Notes: generated from the sequence alone by a model not told the origin. A stretch of DNA of 64,000 bases from a virus (IMGVR_UViG_3300037261_000082:1-64000), one strand, 5' to 3'; counted from the stretch's first letter, positions 39,501 to 46,540 are shown. A program made the numbers and translations.

Positions 39501-40664
39501 GCTGATACTCCAGGCCCTATTGCTACACCCTTATCCAGCGGGCTAGAGACGCTTGCAGGGGCGGTAGGTGCGCCTGAGCCTAGCCCAACCCCCTCTACCC
39601 TCGAAGAAGCGCCTGCAGGAGGCCCTGCAGACTGGTCTACAGCGGGGTTTGGCCCGTCTGTGGATACTAGTGAAGGGTTAGGCAGTAAGGCGTTGAATAG
39701 ACTTACTGGCGCTGGTGGTGAAGAACGCCTTCAGACTTGGCCTGAGAAAATGGTCCGTTCTGGCACAACCCTTGCAGGTGACGTGCTGTCTGGGCAAGAA
39801 CCTGACTTGACTGGATTGCGTAGAGAGGATTTTACGGACGAGCCACGTCCGGGTGGTTTTACGGTTGCTGCCGAACCTCAGGATGCCCTTATTCAACGTA
39901 CCCAGGACATGGCTGCGTTGGCGGGTGGTGCAGGAATTCCTAATGCTGAGGAAGGTGCGTTGGGAATGGCTGGAGGAAAATTAACCCAACCTCCTATGGA
40001 GCAGGCCCTTAGCCGGGGCATGCCATTATTCTCGGACACGGCTAAGCCAGGGGCGGCGTTGAGTGGGTTAGAGAATAAACTTAAGAAAGTTTCTGATGCA
40101 CCAATTCAGGGGGAGTACCAATTAAACAATGATCCTGATTTAAGGTTTATTGCTGACCATGGTAAAAATTGGAAAGCTGGTGAATTAGCTCCTGGCAACT
40201 ATTTAGGTAAAGAGGCTGAGTGTCACTGGAATGTTGCTCGTTTATTTCATGATGGTAAAATTGATCAAGTAGTAGTTGGTTACGCAGAAAATGCTGATGG
40301 GTGGCACCAGCATACTTGGGGATTAAAGGCTGGGAAAGTTGTGGAGACTACACGTTCTAACACTGAGAATAAAAATTGGTACGGGGCGCCATTAAGTAAT
40401 GCGCAGTCAACACAATTTTCCAATTATGTGTTAAAGCCTAAAAATAGCCCTGGAAAAGGAAATGTTCGTACAACTCAAGGGTCACATCGTATCTTACAAA
40501 ATGCTGGTATTGTTGGCACGCCATTGAGTGCTAATAAAACTCGTTCCAATCAAAACCATATTCCAAGGCCAATAGCCCAGCAGCCACACCCCGGTCAACC
40601 AGCCCAGGAGCAAAACCGTGCGCATGGTGGGCGGGTTAATCCGGCCAATATCAAAAAGTTTTAG
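36510..40664 (+). CDS. Second giant ejection-type protein with possible peptidase-like end
   Basis: Protein of 1384 residues. The N-terminus repeats 'DDFVPD'-type acidic units three times. A central 600 residues are Ala/Gln-rich helices ('AERAQAAADAAYTAFRELPG'), a Gly/Ala segment near 800-840 may enter membranes, and then a disordered Pro/Gly region carries RADGGATD twice. The C-terminal part (about 1195-1345) looks like a separate domain with 'ECHWNVARLF' (Cys1238) and 'WHQHTWGL' (His1266/His1268), reminiscent of papain-like or transglutaminase-like folds. The last residues include RAHGGRV. Likely DNA-ejection protein. Confidence 0.76.
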   Translation: MADINDFVPDTTPAPVPVPQHDDFVPDVAHDDFVPDAPHGRAPLVSAVGASEAAPASGESNMLSDVPHEVYEAGKSALTDINAGLNPWSEENKAAEAKKANAPTFLSGLSAQASDLGRVGKGLMGIPALAVAPITGAARSLIGHPLATAEHTAGTIIAPEIAAKDNPDEMYRTAKEGVDTAMMGLRPAGAPVLRAPPSGLPRGPYEIPPTKPALAWEAPTKPQPPTPPALTPQNRPFGVTLSQGEVEGDLAKRMAEQNAIRSGDPHARAFADQRAAELARSREDLTAQLDPTQQLVESPHAAAEKIIGELQAQSHAEQAATQQRESLLQQYHEGYRNNLSPTHTQLASNPMEAADIVSGSVAASAERAQAAADAAYTAFRELPGQFHPASFNKTADVIKSNLARGDDPTFINPQNTPNANTALGDLTDILGDISQVRDPETGQIIPRPPVTPQLVETARKRLNTSLSNALSSARSTGNWADVRAMRQVIDEFDGQVLKKLDTTFTGGDPRDVSSTLKWARGQYAEYRKTFTPQGAGDVVGPAIQKIVGRQEGQAAAPEEIKSMLYGNGQLPPKIARRLVDMFGVNSPEIGAIKQGLFSSITERPPGATAWGPAQVADRIDAAANSTLTRAYLNPTEIKDLQRYGRALRQHDAVTNAPQDSVGSIISKLTGTDTAEPASLQAAVNRLFKNTLTGESNSVALINELKTRLSPEAFTTFKQGLFQYAVSPGENLEAWGPQKIATNLNKLLNTTGRQGAAAVYSPQERATLQAYANLMGKITMPPGTYFPSAPGINAMMSTVANRIGQVIGALVGRSLTPGLPLIGEFAGITIGGKLERALEKLHGGVSKQLPLVTNEMQKWQRAQARAAKNPNWATKQGALLATTSLQNSLRPLGIDFSRLQLPGPGTAQDQQPQQRADGGATDNAPTPPAGPRPFGWPPHLPWDQPSQKGSAQAPIDKRADGGATDDNPDVGSNYVTRRTAPFPEKPEGYEYIEAKGAGADTPGPIATPLSSGLETLAGAVGAPEPSPTPSTLEEAPAGGPADWSTAGFGPSVDTSEGLGSKALNRLTGAGGEERLQTWPEKMVRSGTTLAGDVLSGQEPDLTGLRREDFTDEPRPGGFTVAAEPQDALIQRTQDMAALAGGAGIPNAEEGALGMAGGKLTQPPMEQALSRGMPLFSDTAKPGAALSGLENKLKKVSDAPIQGEYQLNNDPDLRFIADHGKNWKAGELAPGNYLGKEAECHWNVARLFHDGKIDQVVVGYAENADGWHQHTWGLKAGKVVETTRSNTENKNWYGAPLSNAQSTQFSNYVLKPKNSPGKGNVRTTQGSHRILQNAGIVGTPLSANKTRSNQNHIPRPIAQQPHPGQPAQEQNRAHGGRVNPANIKKF

Positions 40665-40676
40665 GTGGACTTTCTT

Positions 40677-41537
40677 ATGTGGTATCACTACGTCTATATT
40701 CACTATAAAGCTGATAACGATGTTCCTTTTTACGTTGGAAAGGGACATGTAAGCAAGAAAGCTAAGGAACAGGTTTTTAAGCGTGCGAACGAGCCACGCT
40801 TGAAGAATTTACATTGGGCAAATACTGTCAAAACGCACGGGTTACGGGTAGCAATCTTTGCTTCTTGCTCCTCAGACGAGGAAGCACAACGCTTAGAAAA
40901 AGTTCTTATTGCTGAATTTGGCCGTAAGGATTTAGGGAGGGGATCTTTAATTAATCGTACTGACGGGGGCGAGGGGAGTTGTGGTATGATTATTTCCCCA
41001 AAACACCGAGAACGGTTAAGTGTTTCTCTTACAGGAAGAAAAGGGAAGCCATTTTCTCTGGAGCAAAAAGAGGAGATGAGTAGGAGAAAAAAGATGCAGT
41101 ATGCTAACGGTTGCAAGACAACAAAAGGTTACCATCATACATTAGAAACTAAAGCAGTGCTGTCTGCTAAAAATAAGGGACGCAAGGCTTTCTTTTCGGA
41201 AGAACATAAAGCTAATATATCTGCGGCAAAGAAGAACAAACCTTCTACCTTGAAAGGTAAGAAGAGGCCTCCTTTTTCGTCTGAATGGCGTGCAAATCTG
41301 TCAGCAGCGGCAACTAGGCGCTATGCTAAGGAAGAAGGGAGAGCTGCCAGCCGCGCAGCTTGGGAAAAAGTAAAAGTAAATAATCCTAATTGGCGCCAAG
41401 ACCTGCTTGAGAGATCAGCAAAAGGTGCACGCCAACGTAGCCTAAACGCTAAGATTAGAAGAGAATTAAAAGCCCAAACTCCTCCTATAAGGTTTCCAGA
41501 AAATGCACATAATGCTGTATTAAGTTTTGGAGCGTAA
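40677..41537 (+). CDS. GIY-YIG homing endonuclease with NUMOD3 repeats
   Basis: Protein of 286 residues. The GIY-YIG domain begins 'YHYVYIHYKADNDVPFYVGKG'-like at residues 3-23, with the usual catalytic-region Arg and a 'LIAEFGR...TDGGEGS' block. The C-terminal half has four NUMOD3-like motifs ('SPKHRERLSVSLTGRKGKPF', 'SLEQKEEMS', 'SEEHKANISAAK', 'SSEWRANLSAAA'). ATG at 40677 has AGGTGG upstream; GTG at 40665 is an alternative. It sits between the second ejection gene and the lysis region. Related in layout to the gene at 18890 but not a close copy. Confidence 0.86.
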   Translation: MWYHYVYIHYKADNDVPFYVGKGHVSKKAKEQVFKRANEPRLKNLHWANTVKTHGLRVAIFASCSSDEEAQRLEKVLIAEFGRKDLGRGSLINRTDGGEGSCGMIISPKHRERLSVSLTGRKGKPFSLEQKEEMSRRKKMQYANGCKTTKGYHHTLETKAVLSAKNKGRKAFFSEEHKANISAAKKNKPSTLKGKKRPPFSSEWRANLSAAATRRYAKEEGRAASRAAWEKVKVNNPNWRQDLLERSAKGARQRSLNAKIRRELKAQTPPIRFPENAHNAVLSFGA

Positions 41538-41652
41538 GTGCTCCCATTTCCGTCGTAAGCGTCTTTGACGGTTAAAACTGTTCGTGCTTAGGCAATAGCG
41601 GCACGGTCTGATTACGCCTTATACTAACCCACAACCCACTTAGGAGGATACA

Positions 41653-41880
41653 ATGGATCTCGCAATCGCTTTAGGTATTACCCTGCTCGTTGGCATCGCT
41701 CTCGGTGCTATCGGCGTGCACTACATTCATAATGTAGCCAGTGCGGCTACACGTGCAGTTACCGTACCTGGTAGCGCTGCTGCAACTACTCCAGCCGTGG
41801 TCAGCGATGTAGCGGCTAGCCTTCAAAAGCAAATCAGTGATCTTGAAGCTAAGCTAGCCGCAGCAGCCCCAAAGGTGTAA
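41653..41880 (+). CDS. Small membrane protein before the endolysin
   Basis: Protein of 75 residues with one hydrophobic helix (about 3-24, 'AIALGITLLVGIALGAIGV') and a C-terminal Ala-rich coiled coil ('VAASLQKQISDLEAKLA'). GGAGG precedes the ATG strongly. It lies 6 nt before the endolysin gene and could be a holin, antiholin or accessory lysis protein. No family recognised. Confidence 0.66.
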   Translation: MDLAIALGITLLVGIALGAIGVHYIHNVASAATRAVTVPGSAAATTPAVVSDVAASLQKQISDLEAKLAAAAPKV

Positions 41881-41886
41881 CCAGCC

Positions 41887-42546
41887 ATGACAATAAATTT
41901 GAAGGTGTTGGACCTTAGTCATCATAACTGTGGCCCTAGCGGCGACCCTAATGATCCTATCGATTTTGAGGCCATCGCTGCCTATGGCGTCAAGGGGATT
42001 ATCCATAAGGCTAGCCAGGGGACCGGCGTGGTTGACCACAAGTATGCAGAACGGCGCACTGCTGCTGTGGCTGCCGGACTTCTCTGGGGCGCTTACCACT
42101 TTGCTACTGGTGATGATGTTGATGCACAGGTTAAGCATTTTCTGGACTGTGCCCAACCTGACGCTAGCACGCTGACGGCACTTGATCATGAACCAAATGG
42201 GGGGAATGAGTTGGACCTTGCTGGTGCGCGTTCCTTCATGGAAAGTTTGCGTGATCAAAACTCAGGTAAGAATCCTGTCATCTATAGTGGCAATCTGATT
42301 AAGGAACAGATGGCTAAGGATGACAGCCAGAACGACTTCTTTGGTAGCTTCCGGCTATGGTTGTGTCAATATGGTCCAAATGCGGTTCTTCCCCCAGCAT
42401 GGGACAGGTACTGGCTCTGGCAGTTTGCCGGCGATGGAACAAACTCACATGGTATTGTGGTCCCTGGCATTTTTGCTGGCAGCAAAGTTGATATGAATAC
42501 CTGGGATGGCACGGATGAGGACTTAGCTGCCCAATGGGCAACCTAA
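41887..42546 (+). CDS. GH25 muramidase endolysin
   Basis: Protein of 219 residues forming a single glycoside hydrolase family 25 domain. 'KVLDLSHHN' near residues 6-14 holds the first catalytic-barrel Asp. 'ALDHEPN' (about 97-103) gives the Asp-x-Glu pair, and 'VDMNTW' closes the barrel, with 'YWLWQFAG' before it. GH25 enzymes cut the MurNAc-GlcNAc bond of peptidoglycan. No signal peptide, so access to the wall depends on a holin. It starts the lysis cassette proper. Confidence 0.9.
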   Translation: MTINLKVLDLSHHNCGPSGDPNDPIDFEAIAAYGVKGIIHKASQGTGVVDHKYAERRTAAVAAGLLWGAYHFATGDDVDAQVKHFLDCAQPDASTLTALDHEPNGGNELDLAGARSFMESLRDQNSGKNPVIYSGNLIKEQMAKDDSQNDFFGSFRLWLCQYGPNAVLPPAWDRYWLWQFAGDGTNSHGIVVPGIFAGSKVDMNTWDGTDEDLAAQWAT

Positions 42547-42936
42547 ATGCCGGAACCGGATGCACTTGCCAATGAGGGATGGTTTAACAACAGGTGGAGG
42601 CCCGCAATGGCGTGGCTGTGGTTCACAACCTCAGCCTTTGACTTTATTTTGTTTCCTATCCTAAATGCCTTTGCTGCTGGTGTGAAAATGATACCCTACG
42701 CTCCTTGGGATCCCATAACACTTAAGGGGGGTGGGCTGTTTCACATGGCAATGGGCGCGGTAGTTGGGGTTGCTACGTGGCAAAGGACGCAAGAAAAACT
42801 AGCGATCATGCGGACCGACAGTGGTTCATATAGCGAGAGTAGCCACACCATTGAAACGGTCACGTCTAAGGACGCGGTTAAGCCAACTACTACATCACCG
42901 TCCACTTCACCAACAGTTTCATCGAGGGCCGATTAA
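42547..42936 (+). CDS. Holin candidate
   Basis: Protein of 129 residues with two hydrophobic stretches (about 18-42 'AMAWLWFTTSAFDFILFPIL', and about 62-80 'GLFHMAMGAVVGVATW') and a Ser/Thr-rich cytoplasmic-type tail. The 'NRWRPAMAW' start and 'LKGGGLFHMAMGAVVGV' are patterns I recall from phage holins related to gene-transfer-agent holins. It follows the endolysin directly. Probable pore former that triggers lysis. Confidence 0.74.
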   Translation: MPEPDALANEGWFNNRWRPAMAWLWFTTSAFDFILFPILNAFAAGVKMIPYAPWDPITLKGGGLFHMAMGAVVGVATWQRTQEKLAIMRTDSGSYSESSHTIETVTSKDAVKPTTTSPSTSPTVSSRAD

Positions 42937-43298
42937 TGTTAACAATGGTATGGCACTGGTTTACCGGGTGGCTAATTAGTTGGGGCGGTGTTGGTGGGGC
43001 CATTGCCGTTGGAGCATGGGCCTTATGGTTTTTCTGTCCTGCTGGGTTGCTCACTTACAAAACACAACTGATGTATATTGCTATTGCTGCAACTGTAATT
43101 GCAATTACAAACACGCATTCATATACCACGGGCTACAACAGAGGTCGTTCAGAAGTTCTTCACGCGGTAGCAGCGCAGGACGCGAAGGCGAAAGAAGAGG
43201 GAGATAGAGCAAATGACGACGTTCAGAAGTGCTTTGCTGGTGGTGGTAGTTGGAACATTGCTGACAGCGTGTGCGACGCCGCCGCCAGCAACCGTTAA
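42936..43298 (+). CDS. Membrane protein, candidate inner-membrane spanin
   Basis: Protein of 120 residues with two hydrophobic segments (about 15-33 and 40-58) followed by a charged, partly coiled-coil C-terminus ('GRSEVLHAVAAQDAKAKEEG'). The ATG overlaps the previous stop (TAATG). The following lipoprotein gene starts inside its 3' end in another frame, the Rz/Rz1 arrangement. It may therefore act in outer-membrane disruption at lysis. The second membrane segment is atypical for an i-spanin. Confidence 0.62.
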   Translation: MLTMVWHWFTGWLISWGGVGGAIAVGAWALWFFCPAGLLTYKTQLMYIAIAATVIAITNTHSYTTGYNRGRSEVLHAVAAQDAKAKEEGDRANDDVQKCFAGGGSWNIADSVCDAAASNR

Positions 43299-43638
43299 TG
43301 GTCTGAAGGCAGTCTTTCACGATCCTGGCTTTGCCGTCCAAGGCAAGACTCGTACTGATCAAGTGTGGATTAGTGCCACACAGGAGACTGGCATCCGTGT
43401 TCTCGGTTGGGCGCGGCCGAAGGGGGTAGCAGGGAAGAAAGTAGTTCTCGTAAAAACTCACAAGGCAATTCAGACTTCTCATAAAGTGGTTATCCTGCCG
43501 AAGGCAAGACCTACAATTCTTACGCCAGCAACTCCTGCTGTTGTAACTGTCGTGCCGAAGAAACCAGTCACTACGCAATCCCTTAGAGAGCGAATCAGGG
43601 CGCTCAATGAGAAAGTAAGAAGGCTGGAAGGCAAGTAG
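43213..43638 (+). CDS. Lipoprotein, candidate outer-membrane spanin
   Basis: Protein of 141 residues. 'MTTFRSALLVVVVGTLLTAC' is a lipoprotein signal with lipobox L-T-A-C and Cys20 as the modified residue. The mature part is beta-like then basic and Pro/Lys-rich, ending in a coiled helix ('LRERIRALNEKVRRLEGK'). It overlaps the previous gene by 86 nt out of frame, as o-spanin genes often do. It is longer than typical o-spanins, so another outer-membrane role is possible. Confidence 0.66.
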   Translation: MTTFRSALLVVVVGTLLTACATPPPATVNGLKAVFHDPGFAVQGKTRTDQVWISATQETGIRVLGWARPKGVAGKKVVLVKTHKAIQTSHKVVILPKARPTILTPATPAVVTVVPKKPVTTQSLRERIRALNEKVRRLEGK

Positions 43639-43640
43639 TT

Positions 43641-44018
43641 ATGCCACGACGTAAGCCACCTTCACCAACACTTGTCCATCGGGTCGTTGCCCTTCTCAAG
43701 CGCAACCCATGGAGGACGATCTCGTTGGTTGTTACCTTGTTCATTGGCATTCCAGGGATTGGCCTCAGCTTGGAGTACGTCAATCGTAATCTAGAACCAT
43801 GGTACTGGACGAGTCATGCTTATGCTCGTGAGTTAGTTGCAGACGATCATACGTACATCATCTATCTAAAGCTACGTGATGCACGACAAGCTTTGAAAGA
43901 TGCCAAGGCAGATTTGGTAAAGACCCCAGACAGTGGTACAGCGCAGCGGGCAGTTGAGTATTATGTTGACATTATAGCAAAGTATCAGAAGCAACTTGAC
44001 AAAGCGGCAGGAAATTAA
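43641..44018 (+). CDS. Single-span membrane protein with coiled coil
   Basis: Protein of 125 residues: basic N-terminus, one hydrophobic helix (about 27-46, 'ISLVVTLFIGIPGIGLSLEY'), then a helical charged region ('LKLRDARQALKDAKADLV', 'IIAKYQKQLDKAAG'). This is also an i-spanin-like topology. It overlaps the next gene by 1 nt. Function unknown, but probably part of the lysis/envelope group. Confidence 0.62.
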   Translation: MPRRKPPSPTLVHRVVALLKRNPWRTISLVVTLFIGIPGIGLSLEYVNRNLEPWYWTSHAYARELVADDHTYIIYLKLRDARQALKDAKADLVKTPDSGTAQRAVEYYVDIIAKYQKQLDKAAGN

Positions 44019-44515
44019 TGGCTGCAATTCCTACTAGTATAGTGACTGCAACTACTACTGACGTAGCAGCGTGGGCTGCTGTTGTACTATCAGCTACATC
44101 GATTCTATACTCATTCTTCTTTGCTAGTGTAAAGCACGCCCGCGAAATGGCTACCTTGACCGTCAAGGTTGACACTATGTGGGGGTTTACAATGCGCCAA
44201 GCTGTTAGTCGGGCTGTAGATAATGATCTAATGAAACACAACTCCCCGCTTGAGATCACGGCGAAGGGCTACAACTACATTAAGCCGGTAGCTCAAGAAC
44301 TTTGGGAGTATTATCAGAAATTTCCCACCAGCGTAAGCAAGCTAACTGATGCTGACTTGGCCTTGGCTATTGAACGTGACTTTGGGGAACGACTATTGAA
44401 AGAAATCTGCATCCCAAATGGCCTTCTATTCGGTGAGTGCGTTATCCTTGCCATTGAAGCAATTAGGAAGAACGGTAACTTACCACCGCACATTACATTG
44501 GGCAATGTAGCATGA
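44018..44515 (+). CDS. Membrane-anchored hypothetical protein
   Basis: Protein of 165 residues with one hydrophobic helix near 17-37 ('AAWAAVVLSATSILYSFFF') and a helical soluble C-terminal domain with conserved-looking acidic residues ('DADLALAIERDFGERLL'). TAATG start overlap, ATGA end overlap. No family recognised. Confidence 0.62.
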   Translation: MAAIPTSIVTATTTDVAAWAAVVLSATSILYSFFFASVKHAREMATLTVKVDTMWGFTMRQAVSRAVDNDLMKHNSPLEITAKGYNYIKPVAQELWEYYQKFPTSVSKLTDADLALAIERDFGERLLKEICIPNGLLFGECVILAIEAIRKNGNLPPHITLGNVA

Positions 44516-44901
44516 GAATCTTCGGTCTTCCCTACCATCATAAAGAAAATCCACTGGACGGGGCAAGCCCAGCGGTTGTCGAACTCTATCACATGCTGGC
44601 CCACATCATAAACAACCAGGAGAAGATCATGGCTGCAATCGACGATCTCGCGGCTGCCGTAGCGGCAGAGGATACTGTTATTGACGGTGCTGTAACACTG
44701 CTCAATGGCATCCCAGCACTTATTGCGGCGGCTGGCACGGACCCGGCCAAGCTTGCTGCGCTGCAAGCTGACATCACTGCAAAAACGACCACCCTTGCGG
44801 CGGCTGTTCTTGCAGGTACCCCAACCCCGGTTCCGGCTGCTCCGCCAGTCACGGCTGCGGCAGCCACTACTGCGGCCACGGCTGCTGTAGCGGCGGCTTA
44901 G
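44512..44901 (+). CDS. Ala-rich helical phage protein, possible internal start
   Basis: Protein of 129 residues. From residue 40 it matches a helical pattern I recall in many phages ('DDLAAAVAAEDTVIDGAVTL', then 'GTDPAKLAALQADI') with an Ala/Pro tail. ATG at 44512 overlaps the previous stop (ATGA). A second in-frame ATG at 44629 has a better ribosome-binding site (AGGAGA, 44618-44623) and would give only the conserved part. Both products may be made. Function unknown. Confidence 0.66.
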   Translation: MRIFGLPYHHKENPLDGASPAVVELYHMLAHIINNQEKIMAAIDDLAAAVAAEDTVIDGAVTLLNGIPALIAAAGTDPAKLAALQADITAKTTTLAAAVLAGTPTPVPAAPPVTAAAATTAATAAVAAA

Positions 44902-44917
44902 TCTCTAGTCTCGCGTA

Positions 44918-44952
44918 AGCCCAGGCCGCAATCCCTGCGGCTTGGGGGCTTT
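44918..44952 (+). terminator. Rho-independent terminator
   Basis: AGCCCAGGCCGCA (44918-44930) pairs with TGCGGCTTGGGGGCT (44936-44950) through a long GC-rich stem with mismatches; only TT-C follows, so termination may be partial. Confidence 0.55.
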
Positions 44953-44977
44953 CATCGTTGATCAATGAGGTAACCCC

Positions 44978-45232
44978 ATGGGGTGCTTTACTCTCGCGTG
45001 GCTTGAGCAGTTCTTAGTCTGGTGCGTGATCGTTGGAGCGATCATCGCGATCATCCGCCTTGTTGTGCCCTGGATTATGGCTCAGGTTGGAATCCCTATG
45101 TTAGCTCAGATTGTTAATATCATTCTCTGGGCTATCGTATGTATCTTCGTGATCTACATCGTGTTCGCACTTCTGAGTTGCTTGATTGGACTGGGCGGTG
45201 GTGGGCTATCCCTGCTTCCGCCGCATAGGTAA
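44978..45232 (+). CDS. Two-span membrane protein
   Basis: Protein of 84 residues with two long hydrophobic helices (about 10-34 and 43-72) and a short Gly-rich tail. I recall similar small proteins ('WLEQFLVWCVIVGAIIAII', 'NIILWAIVCIFVIYIVF') in phages and prophages. GAGG lies 7 nt before the ATG. A second holin or a membrane regulator is possible. Confidence 0.7.
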   Translation: MGCFTLAWLEQFLVWCVIVGAIIAIIRLVVPWIMAQVGIPMLAQIVNIILWAIVCIFVIYIVFALLSCLIGLGGGGLSLLPPHR

Positions 45233-45340
45233 ATGCTGATGAAAGGCAACATCACTGATAATCAAGTTGTTCTTCTGGTGCTGGTGATTGCTGCCGTCAT
45301 CGTTGGCGTGTATCTGGCCGGCATCGGCAACTGTTGCTAG
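45233..45340 (+). CDS. 35-residue single-span membrane protein
   Basis: Short frame starting directly at the stop of the preceding gene. One hydrophobic helix ('VVLLVLVIAAVIVGVYLAGI') and two terminal Cys. The next in-frame ATG (45239) is also possible. Position and hydrophobicity support it; function unknown. Confidence 0.5.
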   Translation: MLMKGNITDNQVVLLVLVIAAVIVGVYLAGIGNCC

Positions 45341-45353
45341 CACGCTTAATTAC

Positions 45354-45382
45354 CTGCCCGGTGGGGTTGTCCTATCGGGCAG
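45354..45382. other. GC-rich hairpin in intergenic region
   Basis: CTGCCCG (45354-45360) and CGGGCAG (45376-45382) form a perfect 7-bp stem with a 15-nt loop. No U-run follows. It may be a weak terminator or a leader element of the following secreted-protein gene. Confidence 0.4.
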
Positions 45383-45428
45383 CAGTATGTATAACCTACG
45401 TGTTTTCCTTCTAATCAATTAAATCCCC

Positions 45429-45451
45429 AGGAGGTGGGATAGATGAACTAG
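45429..45451 (+). other. Possible two-codon minigene in leader
   Basis: AGGAGG (45429-45434) is followed at 8 nt by ATG-AAC-TAG (45443-45451). This is a near-perfect ribosome-binding site spent on a two-codon frame, 26 nt upstream of the ATG of the next gene. It could be a leader minigene or a remnant. Confidence 0.3.
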
Positions 45452-45477
45452 CCCTGAAACAAACGACAGAGGACACC

Positions 45478-46104
45478 ATGAATATTCGGGTCATGGCGGC
45501 ATTCGCCGTCGCTTTCATAGCAGTTCTTCTAGCCCAACCGGCTGAAGCACGAAGCGTCAATACAAAATACCAAGTCCAGAAGCATCGCGTTATTCGTGAT
45601 GTGGCACCAAGTTACGCTGCCCACACTGAGCAATTTAGTGCACGGCGGCATTCAGTGCACCGTCGCCATTACACTCGTCGCAGTGGCGGGAGTCGCCATT
45701 ATGCCCGTAGGGGCGGTGGCGCTTGCGACGGTTTCCAGCGTTGCCGGTGTGGCACTACTGCCGCCCGCCATTTTGGCCTTCCATATAGTTACAAAGGCTT
45801 CAACTTGAAGCTGGCGTGGGAGTGGCAGCGCGCATTTCCACACACGTCCTTTCACGTTGGGGTAGCCGGTGTGCGCCCACATCACGTTCTTGCAGTGATT
45901 GGGGGCTCCAACTGTAGTAATGCCACTATCTCCGATGATGCTGGAACGCGTCAGCGCAACGTCTGCGGCTTTACGTTCGTGGAAGTTGGCGGGGGTGGCT
46001 TTACAAACACAGCTTCAGCCCAAACGCACAGGCACCATTCACGGATACGCCACCGTGAGAATTATCAACAGTTTACATTTAACGGCAGGAGTGATGCCTA
46101 CTAG
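45478..46104 (+). CDS. Secreted His/Arg-rich protein
   Basis: Protein of 208 residues with a Sec-type signal peptide (about 1-25, cleavage after 'AEA'). A His/Arg/Ser-rich linker (about 48-82) precedes a region with 'CDGFQRCRCGTTAARHFG' and 'HHVLAVIGG', faintly like small Cys/His wall-hydrolase-type domains secreted by rhizobia; this is a weak resemblance. The C-terminus is His-rich. It overlaps the RlpA-like gene by 11 nt. Both are secreted and may act on the envelope together. Confidence 0.64.
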   Translation: MNIRVMAAFAVAFIAVLLAQPAEARSVNTKYQVQKHRVIRDVAPSYAAHTEQFSARRHSVHRRHYTRRSGGSRHYARRGGGACDGFQRCRCGTTAARHFGLPYSYKGFNLKLAWEWQRAFPHTSFHVGVAGVRPHHVLAVIGGSNCSNATISDDAGTRQRNVCGFTFVEVGGGGFTNTASAQTHRHHSRIRHRENYQQFTFNGRSDAY

Positions 46105-46516
46105 GCTTTGCTTGGCTGCAGCGCTTCTGCTTGCGACGACGGCGGCAGAAGCGCGCAACAGCTGCCGGGAGGCAGGCTTAACCGGCAACGCCTTAAAGAA
46201 CTGCTCTATCCAGCGTTATGTGCCCAAGCCAGCAGGATGTAAGTGGGCAACCTCCTATGGCAACGGAGATGGCTACTTAGGCAAGCCGGTGAGTGCTGGT
46301 GGTGTGCTAGACCGCACGACACCCACCGCTGCTCATCTCACCAAGCCATTAGGTAGCCATGTGCAGCTGCACCATGGAAACAGGAGTGTTACTGTTTTGA
46401 TAAATGATCGGGGACCCCACCACTCGGTTGCTGAGTACGACTTATCCCCGGCTGCTGGTCGTGCTCTTGGGTTTGAAGGTGATACTGGCTACGTATGTGA
46501 GGGCTCAGGATCATAA
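46094..46516 (+). CDS. Secreted RlpA-like double-psi beta-barrel protein
   Basis: Protein of 140 residues: signal peptide 1-21 ('MPTRLCLAAALLLATTAAEA'), then an RlpA-like domain: 'ATSYGNGDGYLGKPVSAGGV' and 'TAAHLTKPLGSHVQLHHGNR', 'VLINDRGPHH' and 'EYDLSPAAGRALGF'. The 'INDRGP' block and the final 'DLS-x-A-A-A-L' are RlpA hallmarks. RlpA enzymes are lytic transglycosylases that cut peptide-free glycan strands. ATG at 46094 after CAGGAG is used; the longer open frame upstream runs inside the previous gene. Confidence 0.82.
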   Translation: MPTRLCLAAALLLATTAAEARNSCREAGLTGNALKNCSIQRYVPKPAGCKWATSYGNGDGYLGKPVSAGGVLDRTTPTAAHLTKPLGSHVQLHHGNRSVTVLINDRGPHHSVAEYDLSPAAGRALGFEGDTGYVCEGSGS

Positions 46517-46540
46517 CCTAACATTCCTCTGCTTTGAAAG

